Below, piece by piece: positions 41,851 through 52,493 of a stretch of 64,000 bases of DNA. The DNA lies in contig MDHJ01000001.1 of the NCBI GenBank assembly GCA_002150995.1, positions 2,418,001-2,482,000 of the forward strand, read 5' to 3'. Below the pieces are notes generated by a model. The model was not told where the DNA came from, did no database searches, and worked only from the letters and a program-made list of their open reading frames with translations. Source of the DNA: Clavibacter michiganensis (GTDB taxonomy: Bacteria; Actinomycetota; Actinomycetes; Actinomycetales; Microbacteriaceae). The number at the start of each line of letters is the position of its first letter. The first letter of the stretch is position 1. A program made the position numbers and the translations under genes.

Positions 41851-43175
41851 CTAGTCGCGCGGGGCAGGTCGCGCGCCGGCTGCCCGATGTAGAGCTGCTG
41901 CGGGCGGCCGATCTTGGTGGCCTGGTCCTCGTTCATCTCGCGCCAGTGCGCGATCCAGCCGGGGAGCCGGCCGATGGTGAACAGCGCCGTGAACATGCGG
42001 GTGGGGAAGCCCATCGCCTTGTAGATGACGCCCGTGTAGAAGTCGACGTTGGGGTACAGCTTCCGCTCGATGAAGTAGTCGTCCGCGAGGGCGACCGCCT
42101 CGAGCTCCTTGGCGATGTCGAGCAGCGGGTCCTGGATGCCGAGGGCCTCCAGCACCTCGTCGGCGCTCTCCTTCACGAGGCGGGCGCGCGGGTCGAAGTT
42201 CTTGTAGACGCGGTGCCCGAAGCCCATGAGGCGGACGCCGTCCTCCTTGTTCTTCACGCGCTCCACGTAGCGGTCGACGCCCTCGCCGGAGTCGCGGATG
42301 CGGCCGAGCATCGCGAGCACGGCCTCGTTCGCGCCGCCGTGCAGCGGGCCGAAGAGCGCGCCGATGCCCGCGGAGACGGAGGAGAACATGTTCGCCTCGG
42401 TCGATCCGACGAGCCGCACGGTCGACGTCGACGCGTTCTGCTCGTGGTCCTCGTGCAGGATCAGCAGCCGCTCGAGCGCGCGGCTGACCACGGGGTCCAC
42501 CTCGTACGCCTCCGCGTTGTTGCCGAAGTTCAAGCGGAGGAAGTTGTCGACGAACGACAGCGAGTTGTCCGGGTAGAGGAACGCCTGGCCGATGCTCTTC
42601 TTGTGCGCGTACGCCGCGATGACCGGCAGCTTCGCGAGCAGGCGCAGGGTCGAGATCTCGACCTGCTCGGGGTCGTGGACGCTCAGCGAGTCCTCGTAGT
42701 AGGTGGAGAGCGCCGACACGGCGCTCGACAGCACCGACATGGGGTGCGCGTTGGTGGGCAGGGCGCGGAACAGGCCCTTGAAGTCCTCGTGCAGGAGCGT
42801 GTGGCGGCGGATGTCGTCCTCGAACTTCGCGAGCTCGTCGGGGGTCGGCAGCTCGCCGTGGATGAGGAGCCAGGCCACCTCGAGGTAGCTCGAGTGGCGC
42901 GCGAGCTGCTCGATCGGGTAGCCGCGGTAGCGGAGGATCCCCTGCTCGCCGTCGATGTACGTGATCGCCGAGCGGGTCGACGCGGTGTTGACGAAGCCGT
43001 TGTCGAGGGTGGTGAGCCCGGTCTTCCGCGTGAGCGTCGAGATGTCGATGCTCGAGGCCCCGTCGACCGCGGGGAGGATGGGGAACTCCACCCGGCCGCC
43101 CGGATGCGTCAGCGTCGCGGTCGGCTCCTCCGCCGCCTGGGGCTTCTGGTCCGCCTGCTGCCCGCCATCGGTCAC
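41851..43175 (-). CDS. gltA: Citrate synthase, type II (frame broken near the end)
   Basis: Condenses acetyl-CoA and oxaloacetate. Active-site pieces: STEANMFSSVSAGIGALFGPLHGGANEAVL (His), MGFGHRVYKNFDPRA (His) and VDFYTGVIY (Asp). GTG at 43175 is preferred to the upstream ATG (43193) because gaggaggc lies just before it. As printed, the frame runs to 41769 with an unrelated Arg/Gly tail after IGQPARDLPR. Restoring one C at about 41862-41865 gives DLPPRD and a stop at 41851, the expected citrate synthase length (~440 residues). The tail is thus probably artefact. Monocistronic, divergent from nothing nearby. Confidence 0.93.
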
Positions 43176-43335
43176 GGCGCCTCCTCGAGTCATGTGTCGG
43201 ATCGGTCGGACCGATCCGCGCCGTGGGCGCTCATGGCGCCGTCGCGACGCCGGGTCCGAACCGACTACAGCCTAAAGGGCCGACCGGGACACTGTCGCCT
43301 CCGCCAGCATCCGGTGCGTTCCGTTGGAGGTCCTG

Positions 43336-44448
43336 CTACGCGGGAGGGGCGGAGCGGAGCCGTGCCGCCGCCGCCTCGATGCGCTCGTCCGTGGCCGTGA
43401 GGGACAGCCGCACGTGCTCGGGCGACGCGTCGCCGTAGAACGGGCCGGGGCCCGCGAGGATCCCGAGGTCGGCGAGCTCCGCGATGCCCTCCCAGGCGTC
43501 CCGGCCGCGCGTCGCCCAGAGGTACAGGCCCGCCTCGCTGCGGTCGATGCGCCACCCGGCGTCCACGAGCGCGGGCAGGAGCACCGCGCGGCGCGCGCGG
43601 TAGAGCTCGCGCTGCGCGCGCACGTGCGCGTCGTCGCCGAGCGCGACCGTCATCGCGTGCTGCAGCGGCGCGGGCGGGAGGAGCCCCGCGTGCTTGCGGA
43701 CGCGGATCAGGCGGGCGATGAGCTCGCGATCGCCCGCCACGAGCGCGGCGCGGTAGCCCGCCAGGTTCGACTGCTTGCTCAGCGAGTAGAGCGCGAGGAC
43801 GCCCGTGTGGTCGTCGCCGACGACGCGCGCGTCGAGGATCGAGGGCGTCGGGCCCTCGGCCCACTCCCCCTCCCAGCCGAGCTCGGCGTAGCACTCGTCG
43901 CTCGCGATCACGGCGCCGAGCTCCCGCGCGCGGGCGACCGCGGCCCGCAGATCCGCGACGCCGAGCACGCGGCCGTCGGGGTTGCCGGGCGAGTTCAGCC
44001 AGACCAGGCGGGTGCTCTCGGGCCATTCGGCCGGGTCGTCGGCCGGGACGCTCTCCGCGCCCGCGAGGGCGGCGCCGATGGCGTAGGTGGGGTACGCGAC
44101 CCGCGGGTGCACGACCGCGTCGCCCTCGCCGAGGCCGAGCATGAACGGCAGCCAGGCCACCATCTCCTTCGACCCGATCGTCGGCAGGACCTGGTCGGTG
44201 CCGAGCGTCGCACCGCGGCGCCGCGCGCTCCAGGCGACCATCGCGTCGCGCAGCTCAGGCGTGCCGACCGTGGTCGGGTACGCGTGCGCGTCGGTCGCCC
44301 AGGCGAGCGCGTCGCGGATGAGCGTCGGCGTCGGGTCGACGGGCGAGCCGATGCTGAGGTCCACGATGCCGTCGGGGTGGCGCCCTGCCCTCTCGGCGTA
44401 GGGCGCCATCAGGTCCCAGGGGTAGTCGGGCAGCTCGCCGAGGGCCAC
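43336..44448 (-). CDS. dapC: Succinyldiaminopimelate transaminase DapC
   Basis: PLP-dependent class I/II aminotransferase of lysine and meso-diaminopimelate synthesis. 370 residues from GTG 44448. Motifs: DLSIGSPVDPTPTLIRDAL, LPTIGSKEMVAWLP, WLNSPGNPDGRVL, IASDECYAELGWEG and the PLP lysine in LYSLSKQSNLAGYRAAL. Start GTG gives VALGELPDYPWDLMAPYA, the usual DapC lead. It follows fdxA by five bases on the same strand; fdxA-dapC pairing is a common actinobacterial arrangement and supports the DapC call over a generic aminotransferase. Confidence 0.9.
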   Translation of the reverse strand: MALGELPDYPWDLMAPYAERAGRHPDGIVDLSIGSPVDPTPTLIRDALAWATDAHAYPTTVGTPELRDAMVAWSARRRGATLGTDQVLPTIGSKEMVAWLPFMLGLGEGDAVVHPRVAYPTYAIGAALAGAESVPADDPAEWPESTRLVWLNSPGNPDGRVLGVADLRAAVARARELGAVIASDECYAELGWEGEWAEGPTPSILDARVVGDDHTGVLALYSLSKQSNLAGYRAALVAGDRELIARLIRVRKHAGLLPPAPLQHAMTVALGDDAHVRAQRELYRARRAVLLPALVDAGWRIDRSEAGLYLWATRGRDAWEGIAELADLGILAGPGPFYGDASPEHVRLSLTATDERIEAAAARLRSAPPA

Positions 44449-44453
44449 GCGCG

Positions 44454-44774
44454 TCAGCCGGCCTGGGGCGGGAGGGCGGCGATGACGGGGTGGTCGGAGT
44501 GCGTCACGCCGATCTTGGTGGCGCCGCCCGGGGAGCCCATCTCGGCGAAGAACTCCACGTTCGCCGTGTAGTAGTCCGACCACTTCTCCGGCAGGTCGTC
44601 CTCGTAGTAGATCGCCTCGACCGGGCACACCGGCTCGCAGGCGCCGCAGTCCACGCACTCGTCCGGGTGGATGTAGAGCGACCGCTCGCCCTCGTAGATG
44701 CAGTCCACCGGGCACTCGTCGATGCAGGCGCGGTCCTTGACGTCGACACAGGGCAGGGCGATGACGTAGGTCAT
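44454..44774 (-). CDS. fdxA: 7Fe ferredoxin FdxA
   Basis: 106-residue electron carrier with one 3Fe-4S and one 4Fe-4S cluster. Cysteines lie in CVDVKDRACIDECPVDCIYEG and CVDCGACEPVCPVEAIYYE, the normal arrangement for actinobacterial FdxA. The C-terminal ~45 residues (WSDYYTANVEFFAEMGSPGGA) are the usual non-cluster extension. ATG at 44774 follows ggaaggac. It lies five bases before dapC and 39 bases after the mshB-like gene, so all three may share a transcript. Confidence 0.96.
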   Translation of the reverse strand: MTYVIALPCVDVKDRACIDECPVDCIYEGERSLYIHPDECVDCGACEPVCPVEAIYYEDDLPEKWSDYYTANVEFFAEMGSPGGATKIGVTHSDHPVIAALPPQAG

Positions 44775-44813
44775 TCGGGCGGTCCTTCCGGGAGCGGTGC
44801 GGCCCGCACGAGT

Positions 44814-46171
44814 CTACGCGGCGCGGGGGCCCGCCCCGGCCGGGGCGGCGTCGCCGGGGCCCGCGCCCGGAGCGGCATCCGAGCCCGTGCCGGCAGCGGG
44901 CGGTCGCGTCGAGAACCGCGGCCACACCACGACGGCCGCGACGAGGAGCGCGGGCGCGAGCGACCACACCTGGCTCAGCCCGTCGTCGGGGAAGAGCACG
45001 GATCCGCTCGGGCCGCGCGTGCCGAGCACGGCGACCGCGGCCACGGTGCCGAGCCCGAGGCAGAGCGCGTGCAGCCGGTCGACGAGGACCAGGCGGAACG
45101 CGACCAGCAGGCACGCGAGCGTCACCAGGGCGAGCACCAGCCCGACGGGCAGCGCGATGCCGCCCACGGGCAGCGTCGCGCGGTGCGCGGCCGTGCCGAC
45201 CGCGCCCACCAGCACGCCGAGCGCGAGCGCGGCGATCGCCGTGCCGACGCGCTGGGCGCCGCGCGGGGCCGGGGGGCGCCGTCGTCCTGCGCGCGGCCGG
45301 CGGGGCGGTGGATCCGGAACATCTCGACCGCCGACACCGGCGCCCCGACCCCGTGCGACAGCGCGAACTGGTCGCCGTCGACGACGGTCTGGGTGCGGTG
45401 CGCGGCGACCGCGCGGATCTTGCGGTCGAGCACCTCCGAGGCGTCGACGACGACGTCGACCGCGTCGTCCGGCAGCACCAGGGCGCCGGCGGGATCCGGG
45501 TCCGGCGCGGGGAACCGGCCGCGCGCGGCGACGGCCTCGTGCGCCTCGCGGGCCGACGTCACCGTGGTGGTGACGAGGTAGGCGGGGATCCCGGCCTCCT
45601 CCGCGGCCCAGGTCGCGATCCCGTGCGTCCGCACGTGGTCGGGGTGGCCGTAGCCGCCGTGGTCGTCGTACGTGATGACGCTCGTCGCGTCGACGTCGGC
45701 GATGACCGCGAGCACGTCGCGCGCCTCGTCCGCCTCGTCCCCCGCGCACAGCGAGTCGGGGTCGAGGGGCTGCAGGGCGACGGGCACGCCGTCCGCGCCC
45801 CACTGCATCCCGGAGTCGACGTAGCGGCGCGGGGCGAGGCCCTGCCAGCGCGCGTCCGCGTCGCCGAGGAAGCGGTGGTCGTCGACGCCGAGGGCGGCCA
45901 TGGCCTCGGCGAGCTCCGTCTCGCGGTGGTCGGCGAGCGCCCGGAGGTCGCCCTCGAGGTGCCGCAGCTCCGCGGGGATGACCTCGCCGCGCTCCCCCCG
46001 CGTGCAGGTGAGCACGGTGACGGGCACGCCGTCGCGCACGAGCCGCGCGATGGTGCCGCCCGTGACGATGCTCTCGTCGTCGGGGTGCGCGTGCACGAGG
46101 AGGACGTGCTCGCGCTCGGCGCGGGCGGTGCGGGCGGCCCGATCGGGGCGTCGGGACGTGCCGGTGCTCAT
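44814..46171 (-). CDS. mshB: MshB-like GlcNAc-inositol deacetylase with C-terminal membrane domain (frame broken once)
   Basis: Residues ~1-300 are a PIG-L/LmbE zinc deacetylase: VHAHPDDESIVTGGTIARL (zinc His-Asp), TCTRGERGEVIPAEL, HRFLGDADARWQG and YDDHGGYGHPDHVRTH. These fit MshB, which deacetylates GlcNAc-Ins in mycothiol synthesis. The frame then changes near 45275 (gcgccccccgg needs one C to give GAPPAPRGAQRVG) and continues into ~140 residues with four membrane helices (IAALALGVLVGAVGTAAH, LPVGLVLALVTLACLLVAF...), ending at 44814. Restored length is ~452 residues, far longer than free-standing MshB. If the repair is correct, the enzyme is membrane-tethered; otherwise the last part is a separate small membrane protein. 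Confidence 0.77.
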
Positions 46172-46266
46172 CGGGCGATCCTATCCGCGCTCCTGCGCCG
46201 GCTCCCTGGACGGGCGGCGGGGGGACGCCGACTGGACGCACTCCGGCCCGCGCGCTACTGTGCACG

Positions 46267-46286
46267 AGGTAAGGCAAGCCTCACCT
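46267..46286 (+). promoter_or_regulatory. DtxR/IdeR-type iron box upstream of efeU
   Basis: Near-perfect 20-bp palindrome aggtaaggcaagcctcacct, matching the AGGnnAGnCTnnCCT-like DtxR operator. A possible -10 (tatatt, 46286-46291) abuts it; the -35 is weak. Iron-loaded repressor bound here would block efeUOB transcription when iron is plentiful. Confidence 0.85.
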
Positions 46287-46346
46287 ATATTTCCCCACCA
46301 CGAGCAATCGGACGCGACCCGCGTCCGCCGCCGGAGAGGCGCACGC

Positions 46347-47237
46347 GTGTTCGCGAACTACCTGATCGGCCTGCGCGAGGGCCTCGAGGCCGCGCTGGTC
46401 GTCACCATCCTCATCGCCTACGTCGTCAAGATCGGCCGTCGCGACGTGCTCGGCCGCCTCTGGCTCGGCGTCGGGCTCGCGGTCCTCCTCGCGCTGTCGG
46501 TGGGCGCGGTGCTCACCTACGGCGCCTACGGCCTCACCTTCGAGGCGCAGGAGGCGATCGGCGGTTCCCTGTCCATCGTCGCGACGGGCCTCGTCACGTG
46601 GATGGTCTTCTGGATGCTGCGCACCGCGAAGGACATGCGCTCGGAGCTGCAGGGCGCCGTCGACCGCGCGATCGCGGGCGCCGCGTGGGGCCTCGTCGCC
46701 GTCGCGTTCCTCGCGGTCGGCCGCGAGGGCATCGAGACCGCCCTGTTCCTCTGGTCGGCCGTCCAGGCCACCGGCGAGACCACGATGCCGCTGGTGGGCG
46801 CGGGGCTCGGCCTCCTCACGGCGGTGGCGCTCGGCTGGCTCGTCTACCGCGGGGTCCTCCGCATCGACCTCGCGCGCTTCTTCACCTGGACCGGCGCGCT
46901 CCTCATCGCCGTGGCGGGCGGGGTGCTCGCGTACGGCGTGCACGACCTGCAGGAGGCGGGCATCCTGCCGGGGCTCGGCGCGCTCGCGTTCGACGTCTCC
47001 GGCGCCGTGCCGCCCGGATCCTGGTACGGCACCCTCCTCAAGGGCACCGTCAACTTCTCCCCCGCCACCACGTGGCTCGAGGCGGTCGCGTGGGTGCTGT
47101 ACGTCGTGCCGACGCTCACCGCGTACCTCGCGCTGTCGCGGCGCGGGCGCGGCGCCCGACCGGCGGCCGCATCGTCCGCGACCACGACGGCCGCCGCCGC
47201 CACGCAGCGCGTCGTCGACGCCCCCGTCGCCCGCTGA
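46347..47237 (+). CDS. efeU: Iron permease EfeU (FTR1 family)
   Basis: 296 residues, membrane protein of about seven helices importing ferrous/ferric iron. Both family REGxE iron motifs are visible: GLREGLEAALVV (first helix) and AVGREGIETALFLW (fourth). GTG at 46347 was chosen since ggagagg lies seven bases upstream and the protein then begins FANYLIGLREGLE, the standard EfeU start. It is 56 bases after the iron box, and efeO follows after 155 bases. The C-terminal ~30 residues are Ala/Thr-rich and not conserved. Confidence 0.94.
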   Translation: MFANYLIGLREGLEAALVVTILIAYVVKIGRRDVLGRLWLGVGLAVLLALSVGAVLTYGAYGLTFEAQEAIGGSLSIVATGLVTWMVFWMLRTAKDMRSELQGAVDRAIAGAAWGLVAVAFLAVGREGIETALFLWSAVQATGETTMPLVGAGLGLLTAVALGWLVYRGVLRIDLARFFTWTGALLIAVAGGVLAYGVHDLQEAGILPGLGALAFDVSGAVPPGSWYGTLLKGTVNFSPATTWLEAVAWVLYVVPTLTAYLALSRRGRGARPAAASSATTTAAAATQRVVDAPVAR

Positions 47238-47269
47238 CCCGCGGCGCGCGCCGCCGCCTCCTCCGCACC

Positions 47270-47342
47270 GCATCCCGTCCCCTGCTCCCCGCACCACGCA
47301 CCACGCACCACGCACCACACGGCATCCCCCCCTGCTCCCCGC
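47270..47342 (+). repeat. Four 7-bp repeats flanked by a longer direct duplication
   Basis: gcaccac occurs four times head to tail (47291-47318). On each side is a copy of ccctgctccccgc (47280-47292 and 47330-47342) preceded by gcatccc. It lies in the efeU-efeO gap (47238-47392), which holds no gene. Confidence 0.7.
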
Positions 47343-47392
47343 CCCGATCCATCCACCGCCCGGCCCCGCCGGCCCGCTCCCCCCGAGGACCC

Positions 47393-48601
47393 ATGAAGCG
47401 CTCGACCCTCCCCGCCGCCGCCCTGCTCGCCGGCGCCGCACTCGCTCTCAGCGGCTGCGTCGCCAACGCCCCGGCCGGAGCCGCCGGCGACGGCGCCGCC
47501 GCGGACGCCGGCGTGACGCGGCTCACGGTCGACAGCTCGGCCGACGCGTGCACCGTGTCCGCCGCGACCGCGCCGAGCGGCACCGTGTCGTTCCACGTGA
47601 CGAACTCCACCGACCAGGTCACCGAGTTCTACCTCCTCGCGGAGGACGGCCTCCGCATCGTCGGCGAGGTCGAGAACGTGAGCCCCGGCATCGAGCGCGA
47701 CCTCGTGCTCACGGCCCAGCCCGGGGACTACTTCACGGTCTGCAAGCCCGGCATGGTCGGCGACGGCGTCGGCCGCACGCCCTTCACCGTGACCGGCGAG
47801 CAGGTGGCGCTCGCGGGCGACGCCGCCCAGCAGGGCGAGGAGGCCGCAGCCGCCTACCTCGCCTACGTGAAGGACCAGGTCGGCAAGCTCCTCCCCGCCA
47901 CCCAGGAGTTCGCCGACGCGTACCTCGCGGGCGACGACGACCGGGCGCGCGCCCTGTACCCCACCAGCCGCGCCTACTACGAGCGGGTCGAGCCGGTCGC
48001 CGAGTCGTTCGGCGACCTCGACCCCGAGATCGACTTCCGCGAGGCCGACGTGGAGCCGGGCACCGAGTGGACGGGGTGGCACCGCATCGAGAAGGACCTG
48101 TGGCAGCCCGCCCCCGACGCGAACGGCGGCGACGTCTACGTCCCGCTCAGCACCGCCGACCGGGCCCGCTTCGCCCAGGAGCTCACGGCCGACACGCAGC
48201 GCCTCTACGACGCCGTGCACGCCGACGACTTCTCCATCGACATCTCCACCGTCTCCAACGGGGCCGTGGGCCTCATGGACGAGGTCGCCACGGGCAAGAT
48301 CACCGGCGAGGAGGAGATCTGGTCGCACACGGACCTCTGGGACTTCCAGGCCAACCTCGAGGGCGCGCGCGTCGCGTACGAGGGCGTCCGCGACATCGTG
48401 GAGCCCAAGGACCCGGAGCTCGTCGCCACGCTCGACGCCCGGTTCGCCTCCCTCGAGCAGGACCTCGCCGCCTACGGCTCGCTCGAGCAGGGCTTCACGA
48501 CGTACGACCAGCTCACCACCGAGCAGGTCAAGGGGCTCGCCGACGGCGTCAACGCGCTGTCCGAGCCGCTGTCGAAGCTGACCGGGGCGCTCGTCGGCTG
48601 A
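47393..48601 (+). CDS. efeO: EfeO iron-uptake lipoprotein (cupredoxin + M75 domain)
   Basis: 402 residues. Signal with lipobox ALSGC (Cys 22). Residues ~40-130 are the cupredoxin-like domain (GTVSFHVTNSTDQVTEFYLL...GDYFTVCKPG). Residues ~150-395 are the M75/imelysin-like domain with the HxxE metal motif in GWHRIEKDLW. EfeO binds iron outside the membrane and passes it to EfeU. The stop overlaps the efeB start (TGATG, 48599), so EfeO and EfeB are coupled. Confidence 0.93.
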   Translation: MKRSTLPAAALLAGAALALSGCVANAPAGAAGDGAAADAGVTRLTVDSSADACTVSAATAPSGTVSFHVTNSTDQVTEFYLLAEDGLRIVGEVENVSPGIERDLVLTAQPGDYFTVCKPGMVGDGVGRTPFTVTGEQVALAGDAAQQGEEAAAAYLAYVKDQVGKLLPATQEFADAYLAGDDDRARALYPTSRAYYERVEPVAESFGDLDPEIDFREADVEPGTEWTGWHRIEKDLWQPAPDANGGDVYVPLSTADRARFAQELTADTQRLYDAVHADDFSIDISTVSNGAVGLMDEVATGKITGEEEIWSHTDLWDFQANLEGARVAYEGVRDIVEPKDPELVATLDARFASLEQDLAAYGSLEQGFTTYDQLTTEQVKGLADGVNALSEPLSKLTGALVG

Positions 48602-49947
48602 TGACGCACCACGACGCCGCGAACGCCCCCGCTCCCGAAGCCCCTGCGGATGCCGATGCCGCACCGGCCGCCCGGCCGGCGGGCATCTCCCGCCGCGGGA
48701 TCCTCGGCCTCCTCGGCGCGGGCGCGCTCGGCGGGGGCCTCGTCGGGGCGGCGGGCGGCGTCATGGCCGACCGCGCCTTCGCGGGGGCCCGGCAGGCGGC
48801 GGGCGGCGCGACGTACCCGTTCCACGGCGCGCACCAGGCCGGCATCACCACGCCCGCCCAGGACCGCCTGCACTTCGCGTCCTTCGACGTCGCCGACATC
48901 GACCGCGCGGGCCTCGTGTCGCTCCTCGAGGACTGGAGCGCCGCGGCCGCGCGCATGACGGCGGGCGGCTCCGCGGGCGCGCTCGGCGCGGTCGACGGCC
49001 CCTACGACGCCCCGCCGGACGACACCGGCGAGGCGCTCGACCTGCCGCCGTCGGGCCTCACGATCACCTTCGGCCTCGGCCCGTCGCTGTTCACGACGGC
49101 CGAGGGCGTGGACCGCTTCGGCATCGCCGACCGTCGTCCCGCGGCACTGGTCGACCTGCCGCGCTTCCCCGGTGAGGCTCTCGTGCCCCAGGCGACGGGC
49201 GGCGACCTCTGCATCCAGGCCTGCAGCGACGACCCGCAGGTCGCGGTCCACGCCGTCCGCAACCTGTCGCGCATCGCGTTCGGCCGGGCGTCCATCCGCT
49301 GGTCGCAGCTCGGCTTCGGGCGCACGTCCTCCACGAGCCGCGCCCAGGTCACCCCGCGGAACCTGTTCGGGTTCAAGGACGGCACCGCGAACGTCAAGTC
49401 CGAGGACACCCGCCAGGTCGAGGACCACGTGTGGGCCGACGCCGGATCCACGCCCGCCGAGGCGTGGATGCAGGGCGGCTCCTACCTCGTCGCCCGCCGC
49501 ATCCGCATGACCATCGAGACCTGGGACCGGGCGTCGCTCCGCGAGCAGGAGCGCGTGGTCGGCCGCACGAAGGGCTCCGGCGCCCCGCTGAGCGGCGGCA
49601 CCGAGTTCACCCCGCCCGACTTCCACGCCACGGGCCGGGCGGACGCGCCGCTCATCGACGCGGCGTCCCACGTGCGGCTGGCGCACCCGGACGCGAACGG
49701 CGGCGCGGTGCTCCTCCGCCGCGGCTACAACTTCGTCGACGGCAACGACGACCTGGGGCGGCTGAACGCGGGCCTGTTCTTCCTCGCGTTCCAGCGCGAC
49801 CCGCGGACCCAGTTCATCCCCGTGCAGCAGAGCCTGGCGCGCGACGCGATGAACGAGTACCTGCGCCACGTCGGCAGCGGGATCTGGGCGGTGCCGCCGG
49901 GCGCCACGCGCGACGGCTACGTGGGCGAGACGCTCTTCGCCTCCTGA
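48601..49947 (+). CDS. efeB: EfeB, Tat-exported DyP-type heme peroxidase
   Basis: 448 residues. A twin-arginine signal (ISRRGILGLLGAGALGGGLVG, SRRG at ~30) indicates folded export. The DyP signature GFKDGTANVKS (GxxDG) is present, with SHVRLAHPDANGG and FFLAFQRDPRTQFIPVQ at the heme pocket end. In the Efe system EfeB oxidises ferrous iron or releases iron from heme before uptake. It is the third gene of the efeUOB operon. The last 31 bases overlap the convergent VOC gene. Confidence 0.94.
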   Translation: MTHHDAANAPAPEAPADADAAPAARPAGISRRGILGLLGAGALGGGLVGAAGGVMADRAFAGARQAAGGATYPFHGAHQAGITTPAQDRLHFASFDVADIDRAGLVSLLEDWSAAAARMTAGGSAGALGAVDGPYDAPPDDTGEALDLPPSGLTITFGLGPSLFTTAEGVDRFGIADRRPAALVDLPRFPGEALVPQATGGDLCIQACSDDPQVAVHAVRNLSRIAFGRASIRWSQLGFGRTSSTSRAQVTPRNLFGFKDGTANVKSEDTRQVEDHVWADAGSTPAEAWMQGGSYLVARRIRMTIETWDRASLREQERVVGRTKGSGAPLSGGTEFTPPDFHATGRADAPLIDAASHVRLAHPDANGGAVLLRRGYNFVDGNDDLGRLNAGLFFLAFQRDPRTQFIPVQQSLARDAMNEYLRHVGSGIWAVPPGATRDGYVGETLFAS

Positions 49948-50327
49948 TCCGTCGCGCACGGCTCCCCGGCCCGGTCACCCGCGTCCACGACGCAGAACCG
50001 CGTCCCCTCGGGATCCTCCAGGATCACGTAGTCCGCGTGGGCCGGTCGCCCCGACCAGTCGACGACGCGCGCTCCGAGCGCGACGAGCCGGCGGACCTCC
50101 GCCTCCTGATCGTCGGCGTACAGGTCGAGGTGGATGCGCGGGGGCAGCGCGCGATCCGACGGGTGAGCGTCCAGCGACACGTTCGGGGCACGGCCGTCCC
50201 GGGAGCGGAGCAGCACGAAGTCGTCGTCCGCCGGCTCGCGGACCTCGTAGTCGAGCGCACGCGACCAGAACCGGGTCTGCGCGGGGAGGTCGTGCACGCG
50301 GATGACGACGGAGCCGACGGAGATCAT
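49917..50327 (-). CDS. VOC (glyoxalase/bleomycin-resistance-like) protein
   Basis: 136 residues of the vicinal-oxygen-chelate fold: start SVGSVVIRVHDLPAQTRFWSRALDYEV, middle RIHLDLYADDQEAEVRRLVALGA and YVILEDPEGTRFCVVDAG. These match the two beta-alpha-beta-beta-beta units of small glyoxalase-like proteins. Metal ligands are probably His/Glu in IHLDLY and DPEG. Substrate unknown. It is convergent with efeB (31-base 3' overlap) and divergent from nothing close; a hairpin region follows the typA stop upstream. Confidence 0.8.
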   Translation of the reverse strand: MISVGSVVIRVHDLPAQTRFWSRALDYEVREPADDDFVLLRSRDGRAPNVSLDAHPSDRALPPRIHLDLYADDQEAEVRRLVALGARVVDWSGRPAHADYVILEDPEGTRFCVVDAGDRAGEPCATDQEAKSVSPT

Positions 50328-50400
50328 GCCCGGAGGCTACGCCCGCCGGTGCTCCCCGGCCCTCCGGCCCGTGCCGGGACCCCGGCGGAGGCGGAGACGG

Positions 50401-50456
50401 CGACGGGCCCGCCCGCCGGCCCCTCCTGCGGAGGGACGTGGCGGACGGGCCCGTCG
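50401..50456 (-). terminator. Large hairpin after the typA stop
   Basis: An 11-bp perfect outer stem cgacgggcccg/cgggcccgtcg encloses further pairing and an inner stem ccctcc/ggaggg with loop tgc. Located 14 bases beyond the typA stop. Likely factor-independent or stabilising terminator despite no T tract. Confidence 0.65.
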
Positions 50457-50469
50457 GTGTGGTCCTGCG

Positions 50470-52377
<1,908 letters not shown>

Positions 52378-52493
52378 AGTGCTGTCCTTCAGTGGGAAGA
52401 GGATGCTGGCCTTGTCATCAAGGGAGTAGGGCGAAGAGCCGCCGTCTGCTATTCCCAGCGTCGTCCAGTCTACCGTGCCGATGCAAACCGGGC

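Noticed and set aside
43176-43193. ATG at 43193 as the gltA start
   Set aside because: A strong gaggagg lies between it and the GTG at 43175, placing the real start at the GTG.
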